Source: Flavobacterium columnare NBRC 100251 = ATCC 23463 (GTDB lineage: Bacteria; Bacteroidota; Bacteroidia; Flavobacteriales; Flavobacteriaceae). From it: a stretch of DNA of 48,344 nucleotides. Positions within the stretch are counted from its first letter, which is position 1, and each line of letters opens with the position of its first letter. Below are positions 1 to 8,189 of the stretch, in pieces. A program made the position numbers and the translations under genes. The DNA lies in NCBI RefSeq assembly GCF_002530675.1, contig NZ_PCMX01000034.1, forward strand, positions 1 to 48,344, in the 5' to 3' direction. The notes beneath the pieces were generated by a model that was given only the letters and a program-made list of their open reading frames with translations, ran no database searches and was not told the DNA's origin.

Positions 1-357
1 CTATTTTTAAAAAGAAAATTCAAAGTTTAAATGGTATTAAACCTTTTTTCTTTGCTTTTTTCCCTCTTTCTAAAGACATTCTAAAGAACTTCTACCCAAT
101 TAATCTCAGAGTATACATTAGCCCTTATGATGAAAAACAAAAGAGCAAAGAAGATAAAATCCAAGGGGATTTCCCCCACAAAGTCTAGTTTTACTATATT
201 GAGAACAAAAAATTAAGTCCTTTTTTAAGATTCAAAGTCATCTTTATCCGTAATAAATTTCTAATACGTAATCTGAGTTAAGGATTTAATATTTTTTGTT
301 TTTTCTAAGTTTAATTACATTTATCTATTTTTGCGGTAGAAAATTGAAACCTAAACA
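1..357. other. Intergenic region upstream of tsaE
   Basis: This stretch has no credible coding region. It holds an AT-rich 5' part (1-110) in which I see nothing, dispersed repeat copy R1 (111-283), and the probable tsaE promoter. A perfect flavobacterial -7 box, TATTTTTG, lies at 326-333, 25 bases before the tsaE ATG. A TTTG at 295-298 sits 27 bases further upstream, rather far for the usual -33 spacing of about 17-23 bases, so only the -7 box is convincing. Confidence 0.6.
111..283 (+). repeat. Dispersed imperfect repeat, copy R1
   Basis: About 172 bp, shared with 15679-15852 (R2) and 21911-22081 (R3) in the same orientation. It begins with ATACATTAGCCC and ends with CTAATACGTAATCTGAGTTA. 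Shared internal words include GATGAAAA, AGAGCAAAGAAGATAAAA, TAGTTTTACTATATTGAG and AGATTCAAAGTCAT. The two ends are imperfect inverted repeats of each other (about ATTAYRCRTTAGC), a layout typical of small non-autonomous mobile elements. No open reading frame is conserved between copies. Copies differ by many substitutions, so the family looks old. Confidence 0.65.
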
Positions 358-768
358 ATGAAGTTAGAATATTACTTAGAGGACATCGAACAAATTGCAA
401 ACGATTTTTTAAGGGCTAATCCAAAAAAAGTGATCCTTTTTAATGGAGAAATGGGAGCTGGAAAAACAACCTTTATAAAAACTTTATGCAAAGTTTTAGG
501 CGTAAAAGAAGCAACTAGTAGCCCTACATTTAGTTTGGTCAATGAATACGAAACGAACAATCATCAAATCATATATCATTTTGATGTATATCGTCTAAAA
601 TCACAAGCTGAAGCATTAGATATGGGAATAGAAGAATATCTATATTCTGGTCATTGGTGCTTTATAGAGTGGGCGGAAAAAATACCTGATCTAATTCCTG
701 AAAACCACACAGTTATTAGCATTTCGATTCTAGAAGATGGAAAAAGATTACTCGAATTAATTCCTTAA
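358..768 (+). CDS. tsaE: tRNA threonylcarbamoyladenosine biosynthesis ATPase TsaE
   Basis: TsaE is the ATPase that works with TsaB and TsaD to transfer the threonylcarbamoyl group to A37 of ANN-decoding tRNAs in the cytoplasm. The 136-residue product has the family's usual length. A Walker A loop GEMGAGKTT lies at residues 30-38, the family motif SSPTFSLVNEY at about 54-64, HFDVYR at 74-79, and the conserved W/E region (IEWAEK) at about 103-108. The ATG lies 25 bases after a TATTTTTG promoter box. It is transcribed alone or with ald downstream; the 200-base gap and a separate ald promoter favour alone. Identification is by family motifs and is secure. Confidence 0.95.
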   Translation: MKLEYYLEDIEQIANDFLRANPKKVILFNGEMGAGKTTFIKTLCKVLGVKEATSSPTFSLVNEYETNNHQIIYHFDVYRLKSQAEALDMGIEEYLYSGHWCFIEWAEKIPDLIPENHTVISISILEDGKRLLELIP

Positions 769-917
769 ACTTTAAGAGTATAAATAATAATTCGTTCACA
801 AATTCCTTTAATACTTTACAGTAAAAATATTTATTATTTTAGAAAAACTCGTTATAAGGATTAACAATACATTGAATTAGCAGATATCATGAGTCTAAAA
901 ATAAAACAATAGGTAGC

Positions 918-948
918 TTTGTTCCCATTAAGATTTTTTCGTAATTTG
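918..948 (+). promoter_or_regulatory. Predicted ald promoter
   Basis: A -33 TTTG at 918-921 and a -7-like TAATTTG at 942-948 are separated by 20 bases. The -7 lacks one of the two spacer bases of the TAnnTTTG consensus. It predicts a transcript start near 955 and a leader of about 14 bases before the ATG at 969. Confidence 0.5.
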
Positions 949-968
949 TCCCTTTATAAAATATCATC

Positions 969-2162
969 ATGGTCATTACTCCTTTTAGTAAGAAAGAGTT
1001 GCTTCCACAAGAGGAAAAATTGGAAGTTACCAAACACAAAAGCGAACTCTTTATTGGTATTCCAAAAGAGACTGCTTTTCAAGAGCGACGTATTTGTTTA
1101 ACACCTGATGCAGTCAATGCAATCGTTAGTCATGGTCACAGAGTACTAATTGAGGCGGGGGCTGGTAAAAATGCTAGTTATAGTGATAAGGATTATAGCG
1201 ATGCGGGGGCTGAAATTACCAATGATACTAAAAAAGTTTTTGCTTGTCCTATGATTCTAAAAGTAGAACCACCTACTCAAGAAGAAATTGAAATGATGAA
1301 GTCTCAAACAATTCTTATCTCAGCATTACAAATAAAAACTCGCAAAAAGGAATACTTTGAGTCTCTTAAAAAAAAGAAAATTACAGCACTTGCTTTTGAG
1401 TATCTAAAAGATGATGACAATTCTTTTCCTGCTGTTAAATCTTTAAGCGAGATTGCAGGAACAGCTTCTATACTAATAGCAGCAGAGTTGATGACTTGTA
1501 ACAAAGGGGGTAATGGATTACTTTTTGGCAATATCACAGGAGTAAGACCTACTGAAGTTATCATTTTAGGAGCTGGTACCGTAGCGGAATATGCTGTTAA
1601 AACAGCTCTTGGTCTAGGTGCTTCCGTAAAAGTGTTTGATAATTCTATTACAAAATTACGACGGTTGCAAAACAACTTACAGCAACGTATTTTTACCTCA
1701 ACTATACAAAACAAAACACTGCTCAAATCCCTGAGAAGATGCGATGTTGCTATAGGTGCAATGCGAGGCAAACACAGAACTCCTATCGTTGTAACAGAAG
1801 ATATGATAAGTCACATGAAAAAAGGTTCTGTTATAGTAGATGTTAGTATAGACACTGGAGGTTGTTTTGAAACTTCAGAAATTACTACCCATGAAAATCC
1901 AACCTTTGTAAAACATGGCGTAACACATTATTGTGTCCCCAACATCCCTTCTCGTTATGCTAAAACAGCATCTCTTTCTATTAGTAATATTATAACTCCT
2001 TACCTGCTACAAATTGCGGATGACGGAGGAATAGAAAGTGCAATACGCTGTGATGCTGGATTAAGAAATGGTATTTATTTTTATCATGGTATTTTAAGTA
2101 ATAAAACAATAGGTGAATGGTTTAATCTAACATATAGAGATATTAACCTAATCGTATTTTAA
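969..2162 (+). CDS. ald: Alanine dehydrogenase / PNT-family protein
   Basis: A 397-residue member of the alanine dehydrogenase/transhydrogenase family, expected to interconvert L-alanine and pyruvate plus ammonia with NAD. The N-terminal signature IPKE is at residues 31-34, followed by ERR at 39-41 and a conserved lysine at 98 (ILKVEPP). The Rossmann loop LGAGTVAEYA is near 200-209 and VDVSIDTGGCFETS starts near 290, with the family's aspartate. At the place where classical alanine dehydrogenases have the catalytic histidine (the LHLA region) this protein has Gln121 (SALQIK). The family assignment is therefore firm, but the exact reaction is less sure. A DUF4258 gene follows after 39 bases with its own -7 box. 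Confidence 0.88.
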   Translation: MVITPFSKKELLPQEEKLEVTKHKSELFIGIPKETAFQERRICLTPDAVNAIVSHGHRVLIEAGAGKNASYSDKDYSDAGAEITNDTKKVFACPMILKVEPPTQEEIEMMKSQTILISALQIKTRKKEYFESLKKKKITALAFEYLKDDDNSFPAVKSLSEIAGTASILIAAELMTCNKGGNGLLFGNITGVRPTEVIILGAGTVAEYAVKTALGLGASVKVFDNSITKLRRLQNNLQQRIFTSTIQNKTLLKSLRRCDVAIGAMRGKHRTPIVVTEDMISHMKKGSVIVDVSIDTGGCFETSEITTHENPTFVKHGVTHYCVPNIPSRYAKTASLSISNIITPYLLQIADDGGIESAIRCDAGLRNGIYFYHGILSNKTIGEWFNLTYRDINLIVF

Positions 2163-2176
2163 TCCATAAGATTTAT

Positions 2177-2184
2177 TACTTTTG
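2177..2184 (+). promoter_or_regulatory. -7 promoter box of the DUF4258 gene
   Basis: TACTTTTG matches TAnnTTTG exactly and lies 17 bases before the ATG at 2202, in the short gap after ald. The gene can thus be transcribed independently of ald. Confidence 0.55.
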
Positions 2185-2201
2185 TAAAAAAAAAAAATTA
2201 A

Positions 2202-2585
2202 ATGAGCACATTTACATATCGCTTGGCTTATTATCTATTTGGTGTTTTAGGAGGTAGTATTGTTTTGTTTTTTGTATTAAATCAAAAAAAAACAAGTTGT
2301 AGTTATTTTCCGAATGATCGCGTTTTAAACAACTTACGTTCAAAACCTTTTCATTATTCAAAAGAAGCTTCTAAGATATTATCTGAAAAATGGATTGACA
2401 CTACGGATATCCGGAATACTTTAACTTATGGTGATGTAGATTTTAGCAGAAGTAATATTCAAACTAAATCAGGTGGAAAACGCTACATAATAGAAGGATT
2501 TACTACTAAAAAACAGTCTATTGAATTAGAGGTAGAAAATTTTGAAGATAAATCTGTTTTAAAAAATATAATCAAAACTAAATAA
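2202..2585 (+). CDS. DUF4258 domain-containing small membrane protein
   Basis: A 127-residue protein of unknown function. Residues about 8-27 form one hydrophobic segment (YLFGVLGGSIVLFFVL), so the N-terminus is probably membrane anchored. The rest carries the features of DUF4258: a KASKILSEKW-like helix near 55-63, then a VDFSRSN strand and SGGKRYIIEG at about 90-99. The family lies next to ald in other flavobacteria as I remember it, which fits the arrangement here. No catalytic motif is visible. An intrinsic terminator follows 5 bases after the stop. Confidence 0.75.
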   Translation: MSTFTYRLAYYLFGVLGGSIVLFFVLNQKKTSCSYFPNDRVLNNLRSKPFHYSKEASKILSEKWIDTTDIRNTLTYGDVDFSRSNIQTKSGGKRYIIEGFTTKKQSIELEVENFEDKSVLKNIIKTK

Positions 2586-2590
2586 AACAC

Positions 2591-2636
2591 AAAACGGGTT
2601 TACTAATAAAAATCCCCTTTATTGCAAACCCGTTTT
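2591..2636 (+). terminator. Intrinsic terminator after the DUF4258 gene
   Basis: An 11-bp perfect stem, AAAACGGGTTT (2591-2601) with AAACCCGTTTT (2626-2636), ends in a short T run. The 24-base loop holds a small inner hairpin (ATAAA/TTTAT). Confidence 0.8.
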
Positions 2637-2732
2637 TGAGTGTTTATCAAAGATTCCTCAATGATATACATTGATATCTAATGCCCTTTCTTATAAATAC
2701 TATATTGTACCATAAATTCAAGGAGGCTATTA

Positions 2733-3230
2733 TTAAATTATTTTTTTTTCTAATACAAAATCATCCATAACATACCCTTTTCCTAATTGAATTACTTCTT
2801 CTTCAATAATTTCAAATCCTATTTTTTTATAAAAATAGAATGCTTTATTATACTTATTCACATTTAAATAAAGATAGAAGTTGTTGGCTTCTTTTGCTCT
2901 ATTTTCTACTTCATTCAACAAAAAACGTCCTACTCCTTTTCCTTGTAAATTTGGAAGTATATAAATTTTATGCAATTTTGTTTTTTTAGATTTCGAGTTT
3001 ATTTCATAAGAGGCAAAACCTAAATATTGAGAATCCTCTTTTACTAATAAAAATTGTTGATTAGTATTCATTTGCAATAATAACGCATCTTTATTATAAA
3101 ATAAATCTAACATATAACTTATTTGCTCTGAGCTTAATATTTCAGCATAAGTATCTGGCCAAATAGTATACGCTAAATTTCTGATTATTTCAATATCTTT
3201 TTTCTGTGCTTCAATAATTCTCATCTTCAT
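2733..3230 (-). CDS. GNAT-family N-acetyltransferase
   Basis: A 165-residue Gcn5-related acetyltransferase, predicted to transfer an acetyl group from acetyl-CoA to an unknown amine. The acetyl-CoA-binding motif A is LQGKGVGRFLLNEVE at about residues 94-108 (Q/RxxGxG/A), and the motif B region YLYLNVNKYNKAFYFYKKIGFE follows with the usual YxKxGF. Length and layout are typical. The substrate cannot be told from sequence. Its probable promoter region contains a 13-bp tandem repeat starting 48 bases upstream of the ATG. Confidence 0.85.
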   Translation of the reverse strand: MKMRIIEAQKKDIEIIRNLAYTIWPDTYAEILSSEQISYMLDLFYNKDALLLQMNTNQQFLLVKEDSQYLGFASYEINSKSKKTKLHKIYILPNLQGKGVGRFLLNEVENRAKEANNFYLYLNVNKYNKAFYFYKKIGFEIIEEEVIQLGKGYVMDDFVLEKKII

Positions 3231-3277
3231 TTTTTTAATAGCGTAAATAGGGATGGCTAAAAAATCCTTGAACTTAT

Positions 3278-3329
3278 AATTGTTTTATTGAATTGTTTTA
3301 TTGAATTGTTTTATTGAATTGTTTTATAC
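3278..3329. repeat. 13-bp tandem repeat, four units
   Basis: Three exact copies of AATTGTTTTATTG (3278-3290, 3291-3303, 3304-3316) are followed by a fourth with a changed end (3317-3328). It lies in the 180-base gap between folD and the GNAT gene. Slipped-strand copy-number change is possible. On the minus strand the array sits 48-99 bases upstream of the GNAT start codon. Confidence 0.9.
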
Positions 3330-3410
3330 TTAACCAATCGAATGAAACTGTAATAAAAACACCTTTTTTGTGCACGAGACAACAAACAAGTATTTGCCTT
3401 TACAAAAGGA

Positions 3411-4298
3411 TTACTTCGTTCTTTCTATTTTAAACTCACGAGCTAATAATGTGTTTTTCAACAACATGGCAATTGTCATAGGTCCTACACCACCAGGAAC
3501 AGGGGTTATATAAGATGCTTTTTTAGAAACATTTTCAAAATCTACATCTCCTTTTATCACATATCCTTTTGGATTGGTTTCATCGAGTACTCTTGTAATT
3601 CCAACATCTATGATTACTGCATCATCTTTAATCATTTCTGCTTTTAGGAAATCTGGAACTCCTAAAGCAGAAATGATAATATCAGCTTGTGAAGTAATTT
3701 GGTTGATATTTTTGGTATGACTATGCGTTAGAGTAACTGTTGAGTTTCCTGGAAATCCTTTTCTTCCCATTAAAATACTCATAGGTCTTCCAACAATATG
3801 ACTACGTCCAATAACTACTGTATGTTTTCCTTTGGTTTCAACGTTATAGCGTTCCAATAATTCTAAGATACCAAATGGTGTAGCAGGAATGAATGTAGAC
3901 ATATCTAATGCCATTTTTCCAAAGTTTTCAGGATGAAATCCATCTACATCTTTACTAGGATCAATTGCCATTAAAATTTTTTGTGTATCAATTTGTTCTG
4001 GTAAAGGTAACTGAACAATAAAACCGTCTATTTCATTATTTTCATTTAATTCTTTTATTTTTTTTAGTAGTTCTGTTTCGGAAGTAGTGCTGGGCATTTT
4101 TATTAAAGTAGATTCAAAACCTACTCTTTCACAAGCTTTTACTTTACTAGCTACATAAGTTAAGCTAGCGCCATCATTTCCTACAATCAAAGCGGCTAAG
4201 TGAGGTACTTTTTCTCCTTTTGCTTTCATTGCTTGAACTTGTATTGCTATTTCGTTTTTAATGTCTTCAGAAACTTTTTTTCCATCTAAAATTTGCAT
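3411..4298 (-). CDS. folD: Bifunctional methylenetetrahydrofolate dehydrogenase / cyclohydrolase FolD
   Basis: FolD oxidises 5,10-methylene-THF to methenyl-THF with NADP and hydrolyses it to 10-formyl-THF, supplying one-carbon units for purines and formyl-Met-tRNA. The product is 295 residues, the usual size. Catalytic Tyr48 and Lys52 lie in TYVASKVK, QLPLP is at 96-100, DVDGFHP at 117-123, the dinucleotide loop GRSHIVGRP at 164-172, and the C-terminal signature PVPGGVGPMT is present. It follows ffh on the same strand after 73 bases, with a terminator in the gap, so it may depend on read-through or on a promoter I could not see. Confidence 0.97.
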   Translation of the reverse strand: MQILDGKKVSEDIKNEIAIQVQAMKAKGEKVPHLAALIVGNDGASLTYVASKVKACERVGFESTLIKMPSTTSETELLKKIKELNENNEIDGFIVQLPLPEQIDTQKILMAIDPSKDVDGFHPENFGKMALDMSTFIPATPFGILELLERYNVETKGKHTVVIGRSHIVGRPMSILMGRKGFPGNSTVTLTHSHTKNINQITSQADIIISALGVPDFLKAEMIKDDAVIIDVGITRVLDETNPKGYVIKGDVDFENVSKKASYITPVPGGVGPMTIAMLLKNTLLAREFKIERTK

Positions 4299-4344
4299 TC
4301 TTTTTTTATTTTGTGTGTTGTTATCTATTTATTTTTAAATAAAA

Positions 4345-4366
4345 AAGGCGCGAAAACACGCACCTT
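4345..4366 (-). terminator. Intrinsic terminator after ffh
   Basis: On the minus strand GGTGCG (4364-4359) pairs with CGCGCC (4352-4347) across a 6-base loop, with one G-U pair, followed by a run of T. It lies between ffh and folD and probably attenuates transcription into folD. Confidence 0.7.
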
Positions 4367-4371
4367 CTTTA

Positions 4372-5721
4372 CTATTTCATTCCTGGAAGCCCACCTTTCA
4401 TACCTCCCATCATTTTCATTAATTGCTTACCTCCTGGTCCTTGCATCATTTTCATCATCTTACTCATCTGATCAAATTGTTTTAACAACTGATTTACTTC
4501 CTCTATTTTTCTACCTGATCCTTTGGCTATTCTGTTCTTACGTTTTGTATCAATTAATGAGGGTTTACTTCTTTCTCCTGGTGTCATTGAATAAATAATA
4601 GCTTCAATGTGCTTGAAAGCATCATCTTCAATTTCTACATCCTTTAGAGCTTTACTTGCACCTGGTATCATCCCTACCAGATCTTTCATATTACCCATTT
4701 TTTTAACTTGTTGTATTTGAGCTAAGAAGTCATCAAACCCAAATTCATTTTTGGCTATCTTGCGTTGTAATTTACGTGCCTCTTCTTCGTCATACTGTGC
4801 TTGAGCACGTTCTACTAAAGACACAACGTCTCCCATTCCTAAAATACGGTCTGCCATACGTTCTGGATAAAACACATCAATGGCATCCATTTTTTCACCC
4901 GTACCAATAAACTTAATAGGTTTATTGACAACAGTTTTAATTGATATAGCAGCACCTCCGCGTGTATCCCCGTCTAATTTAGTAAGAACTACGCCATCAA
5001 AATTTAAACGATCGTTAAATGCTTTTGCAGTATTTACTGCATCTTGACCCGTCATTGAGTCTACAACAAATAAGGTTTCGTTAGGCGTAATTGCTTTATG
5101 AACATTAGCAATTTCAGTCATCATTTCCTCATCAACAGCTAAACGTCCTGCTGTATCGACTATAACAACCGTAAAACCATTTGATTTAGCGTACTTGATA
5201 GCATTTTGTGCAATTTCAACCGCATTTTTATTTTCTGGTTCAGAATATACTTCTACACCTATTTGTTCTCCTACAACATGTAACTGGTTAATAGCTGCTG
5301 GGCGATAGATGTCACAAGCAACTAATAAGGGCTTTTTATTTTTCTTTGTTTTTAAGAAATTAGCCAATTTACCAGAAAAGGTTGTTTTACCAGAACCTTG
5401 TAAACCAGACATTAAAATAACCGAGAAACTTCCTGATAAATTAATTCCTTGTACGTCACCTCCCATTAACTCTGTTAATTCATCCTTTACGATTTTAACT
5501 AATAGCTGTCCTGGTTGTAAGGTTGTTAATACATCTTGTCCTAATGCTTTTTCTTTTACTCTGGTTGTAAAATCTTTAGCAATCTTAAAGTTAACATCAG
5601 CATCAAGTAATGCGCGACGTACCTCTTTTAAGGTATCTGCAACATTTACTTCTGTAATTTTACCGTGTCCTTTTAATATATGAAACGCCTTATCTAACTT
5701 CTCTGATAAATTATTAAACAT
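4372..5721 (-). CDS. ffh: Signal recognition particle GTPase Ffh
   Basis: Ffh binds 4.5S RNA and signal sequences and delivers ribosomes to FtsY at the inner membrane. The 449-residue product shows the N domain (1-90) and the G domain, with P-loop GLQGSGKTT at 106-114, DTAGR at 189-193 and TKLDGDTRGG at 247-256. The methionine-rich M domain (about 325-449) includes TPGERSKPSLID and the RNA-binding RIAKGSGRKIEEVNQLLKQF, then MSKMMKMM. It ends in a Gly/Met-rich tail. A TATCTTTG box lies 25 bases upstream. No SRP RNA gene was recognised nearby. Confidence 0.98.
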   Translation of the reverse strand: MFNNLSEKLDKAFHILKGHGKITEVNVADTLKEVRRALLDADVNFKIAKDFTTRVKEKALGQDVLTTLQPGQLLVKIVKDELTELMGGDVQGINLSGSFSVILMSGLQGSGKTTFSGKLANFLKTKKNKKPLLVACDIYRPAAINQLHVVGEQIGVEVYSEPENKNAVEIAQNAIKYAKSNGFTVVIVDTAGRLAVDEEMMTEIANVHKAITPNETLFVVDSMTGQDAVNTAKAFNDRLNFDGVVLTKLDGDTRGGAAISIKTVVNKPIKFIGTGEKMDAIDVFYPERMADRILGMGDVVSLVERAQAQYDEEEARKLQRKIAKNEFGFDDFLAQIQQVKKMGNMKDLVGMIPGASKALKDVEIEDDAFKHIEAIIYSMTPGERSKPSLIDTKRKNRIAKGSGRKIEEVNQLLKQFDQMSKMMKMMQGPGGKQLMKMMGGMKGGLPGMK

Positions 5722-5745
5722 AATTCCTTATTTTTTTAGAAGTTG

Positions 5746-5753
5746 CAAAGATA
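5746..5753 (-). promoter_or_regulatory. -7 promoter box of ffh
   Basis: Minus-strand TATCTTTG (TAnnTTTG) begins 32 bases upstream of the ATG and ends 25 bases from it. No clear -33 TTG is seen. Confidence 0.6.
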
Positions 5754-5900
5754 CTATAATTAAGAATTATCTAAAATTTTTAAAAATAATTTTTAGATGT
5801 TATTTTTTTATTTGATCAAATATTCTGTATAATATAACTAAAGATAGGGTAAATTAGTTTCTGTAAAAAGAATATTTTAATCATATAAATTCCGATCAAA

Positions 5901-5934
5901 AAAAACCGTCTGTTTGATTTTTTCAGACGGTTTT
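5901..5934 (-). terminator. Intrinsic terminator after the prolyl oligopeptidase gene
   Basis: On the minus strand CCGTCTG (5930-5924) pairs with CAGACGG (5912-5906) across an 11-base loop, extended by A/T pairs and followed by a run of T. It is placed 33 bases after the stop codon. Confidence 0.85.
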
Positions 5935-5966
5935 AAAATACTTATATTACATAAAATATTTTTATC

Positions 5967-8084
5967 TTAATTTATTTTTTTGATTCCCATATTCCATAAC
6001 GTAAATGCTTGTATGTCTACATTTTCATTTATAGTAGCAGAGACTGATTTTCCAGCTCCATGTCCTGCATTGATATCAATACGTATCAAAGTGGGGTTTG
6101 TTCCTGATTGTTTCTCTTGAAGTTCTGATACAAACTTAAAACTGTGTGCTGGTACTACTCTGTCATCATGATCTCCTGTAGTTACTAAGGTTGCTGGATA
6201 TTTTACTCCTTTTTTTACATTATGTACAGGCGAATATTTTTTTAGATAGTCAAACATTTCTTTACTTTCTTCAGCTGTTCCATAATCGTATCGCCATCCT
6301 GCACCTGCCGTAAAGGTATGATAACGCAACATATCTAATACTCCAACGGCTGGCAAAGCTACTTTCATTAAATCAGGACGCTGTGTCATGGTTGCTCCTA
6401 CTAATAAGCCTCCATTAGAACCTCCTCGAATTGCTAAAAAATCACTAGATGTAAATTTATTTTTTATAAGATACTCTGCTGCTGCTATAAAGTCATTAAA
6501 AACATTTTGCTTTTGCAATTTAGTTCCTGCTATATGCCATTTTTTTCCATATTCACCTCCTCCACGCAAATTAGCTACAGCATAAACTCCTCCATTTTCT
6601 AACCAGAGTGCATTTGAAACACTAAAACTAGGCATTAAACTTATATTAAATCCTCCGTATCCATATAATATAGTTGGATTTTTTCCATTTAATTTAGTCC
6701 CTTTTTTATATGTTATAATCATTGGAACTTTTGTTCCATCTTTAGATTTATAAAACACTTGTTTTGATTCATACAGATCACTCTGAAAGTCTACTTTAGG
6801 TTTCTGATAAATAGTTGTCTCTCCAGTTTCTGGATGTAAAGAATAAATACTATTAGGAGTGTAATAATTAGAAAAAGAAAAATATAATGTTTTATCTTTT
6901 GGTTTTCCAGCAAAACCACTTGCTGAACCTATTCCTGGCAATTTAATTATGCGTATTAAGTTTCCTGAAAAATCATATTGTTTTACCATAGAAACAGCAT
7001 CTTGCATATAGTGTGTAAAAATATATCCAGCCCCTACCGTGGAAGTTAATACATCTGTAGTTTCTTTTATTAAATCTTTCCAGTTTTCTTGTTTTGGATT
7101 TGATAGATCCACTGTTACAATTTTTTTATTGGGTGCCTTATAATCCGTTGTTATGTAAAAAACATCTTCTTTATTTTCTATTACATCATTATCTGAATCA
7201 AAATTATCTACTAAAGTTATGATGGGACTATTGCTTTTCCTTAGGTCTTTTATATATAATTCGTTGCCGTAGGTTGAATTAGATGCTGTTATGACTAAAT
7301 AATGATTATCTCTTGTTACAAATCCTCCTACGTATAATCTTTTTTTATCTAAACCAAAAACTACTTGATCGTTTTTTTGTTTGGTTCCTAATTTATGATA
7401 ATACAACTTATGCTGATCTGTTTTAGCTGATAATTCACTTCCTTTGGGTTTGTCATAGCTGGAATAATAGAAACCTTCATTTTTATACCAAGAAACAGCA
7501 CCAAACTTAACGTCTATTATTTTGGTATCTAATATTTTTTTGGTTTTGGCATCGATAATAATTATTTCTCTCCAATCTGATCCTCCTATAGAAATTTGAT
7601 AAGCTACCTTGCTTCCATCTTCTGAAAAGTTGACAGCTGCTAACGATGTTGTTCCATCTTTAGAAAATGTATTAGGATCTAAAAACATTTCTTCTTTTCC
7701 CTGCTTATCTTTTCTATATAAAACGGATTGATTTTGTAAACCATTATTCTTATAATAATAAGTATAATCTCCTTCTATAAATGGGGAACTAATTTTTTCA
7801 TAATTCCACATTTTTTCCAAACGCTCTTTCAATACAGCCCGATAAGGTATTTGATCTAAATATTTATAAGTAGCGGTATTTTGAGTCTTTACCCATGCCT
7901 CGGTCTCTAAGGAACGATCATCTTCAAGCCAACGATAAGGATCCTGAATAGCTGTTCCAAAATAGGTATCAACATGTTCCTTTTTTTTTGTTTCAGGATA
8001 TTCCATAGAATTCATGTTTATTTTAGATTGTGCTATAGCCCCCAAACTAGTAGCCAAAATCACTGTAGATGTTAAAATTTTCAT
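5967..8084 (-). CDS. Secreted prolyl oligopeptidase, S9 family
   Basis: A serine peptidase expected to cut short peptides after proline. The 705 residues begin with a likely signal peptide (MKILTSTVILATSLGAIAQ), so it acts in the periplasm or outside. Next come an N-terminal DPYRWLEDD segment near 50, a beta-propeller (about 80-430) and the alpha/beta hydrolase domain. The triad is readable as Ser556 in RGGSNGG, Asp641 in DHDDRV and His675 in AGHG, almost the numbering of the classical mammalian enzyme. YGGFNISLMP and ANLRGGGEYG are also present. It has its own promoter box and terminator, so it is monocistronic. Confidence 0.96.
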   Translation of the reverse strand: MKILTSTVILATSLGAIAQSKINMNSMEYPETKKKEHVDTYFGTAIQDPYRWLEDDRSLETEAWVKTQNTATYKYLDQIPYRAVLKERLEKMWNYEKISSPFIEGDYTYYYKNNGLQNQSVLYRKDKQGKEEMFLDPNTFSKDGTTSLAAVNFSEDGSKVAYQISIGGSDWREIIIIDAKTKKILDTKIIDVKFGAVSWYKNEGFYYSSYDKPKGSELSAKTDQHKLYYHKLGTKQKNDQVVFGLDKKRLYVGGFVTRDNHYLVITASNSTYGNELYIKDLRKSNSPIITLVDNFDSDNDVIENKEDVFYITTDYKAPNKKIVTVDLSNPKQENWKDLIKETTDVLTSTVGAGYIFTHYMQDAVSMVKQYDFSGNLIRIIKLPGIGSASGFAGKPKDKTLYFSFSNYYTPNSIYSLHPETGETTIYQKPKVDFQSDLYESKQVFYKSKDGTKVPMIITYKKGTKLNGKNPTILYGYGGFNISLMPSFSVSNALWLENGGVYAVANLRGGGEYGKKWHIAGTKLQKQNVFNDFIAAAEYLIKNKFTSSDFLAIRGGSNGGLLVGATMTQRPDLMKVALPAVGVLDMLRYHTFTAGAGWRYDYGTAEESKEMFDYLKKYSPVHNVKKGVKYPATLVTTGDHDDRVVPAHSFKFVSELQEKQSGTNPTLIRIDINAGHGAGKSVSATINENVDIQAFTLWNMGIKKIN

Positions 8085-8102
8085 TTTTTAATTTATTTTA
8101 AA

Positions 8103-8110
8103 CAAAAATA
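8103..8110 (-). promoter_or_regulatory. -7 promoter box of the prolyl oligopeptidase gene
   Basis: Minus-strand TATTTTTG matches TAnnTTTG and lies 18 bases upstream of the start codon. It supports the ATG at 8084 and a leader of about 12 bases. Confidence 0.55.
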
Positions 8111-8140
8111 CATTTTCAAATGTTAGAAATACGTTAAAAA

Positions 8141-8170
8141 AAAAAGCACCCTTAAAAAAGAGTGCTTTTT
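8141..8170 (-). terminator. Intrinsic terminator after the TonB receptor gene
   Basis: AAAAAGCACCCT (8141-8152) pairs with AGAGTGCTTTTT (8159-8170) with G-U pairs, loop of 6. On the minus strand the hairpin is followed by T residues and lies 19 bases after the receptor's stop. Confidence 0.75.
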
Positions 8171-8189
8171 AGCTGAAAATCAATAGTTT

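Noticed and set aside
900..914. 15-base identity AATAAAACAATAGGT with 2100-2114 at the ald 3' end
   Set aside because: Flanks do not match. In AT-rich DNA a 15-mer match within a few kb is not enough for a duplication claim.
3278..3329. CRISPR array
   Set aside because: Units of 13 bp are directly adjacent without spacers, and no cas gene is present.
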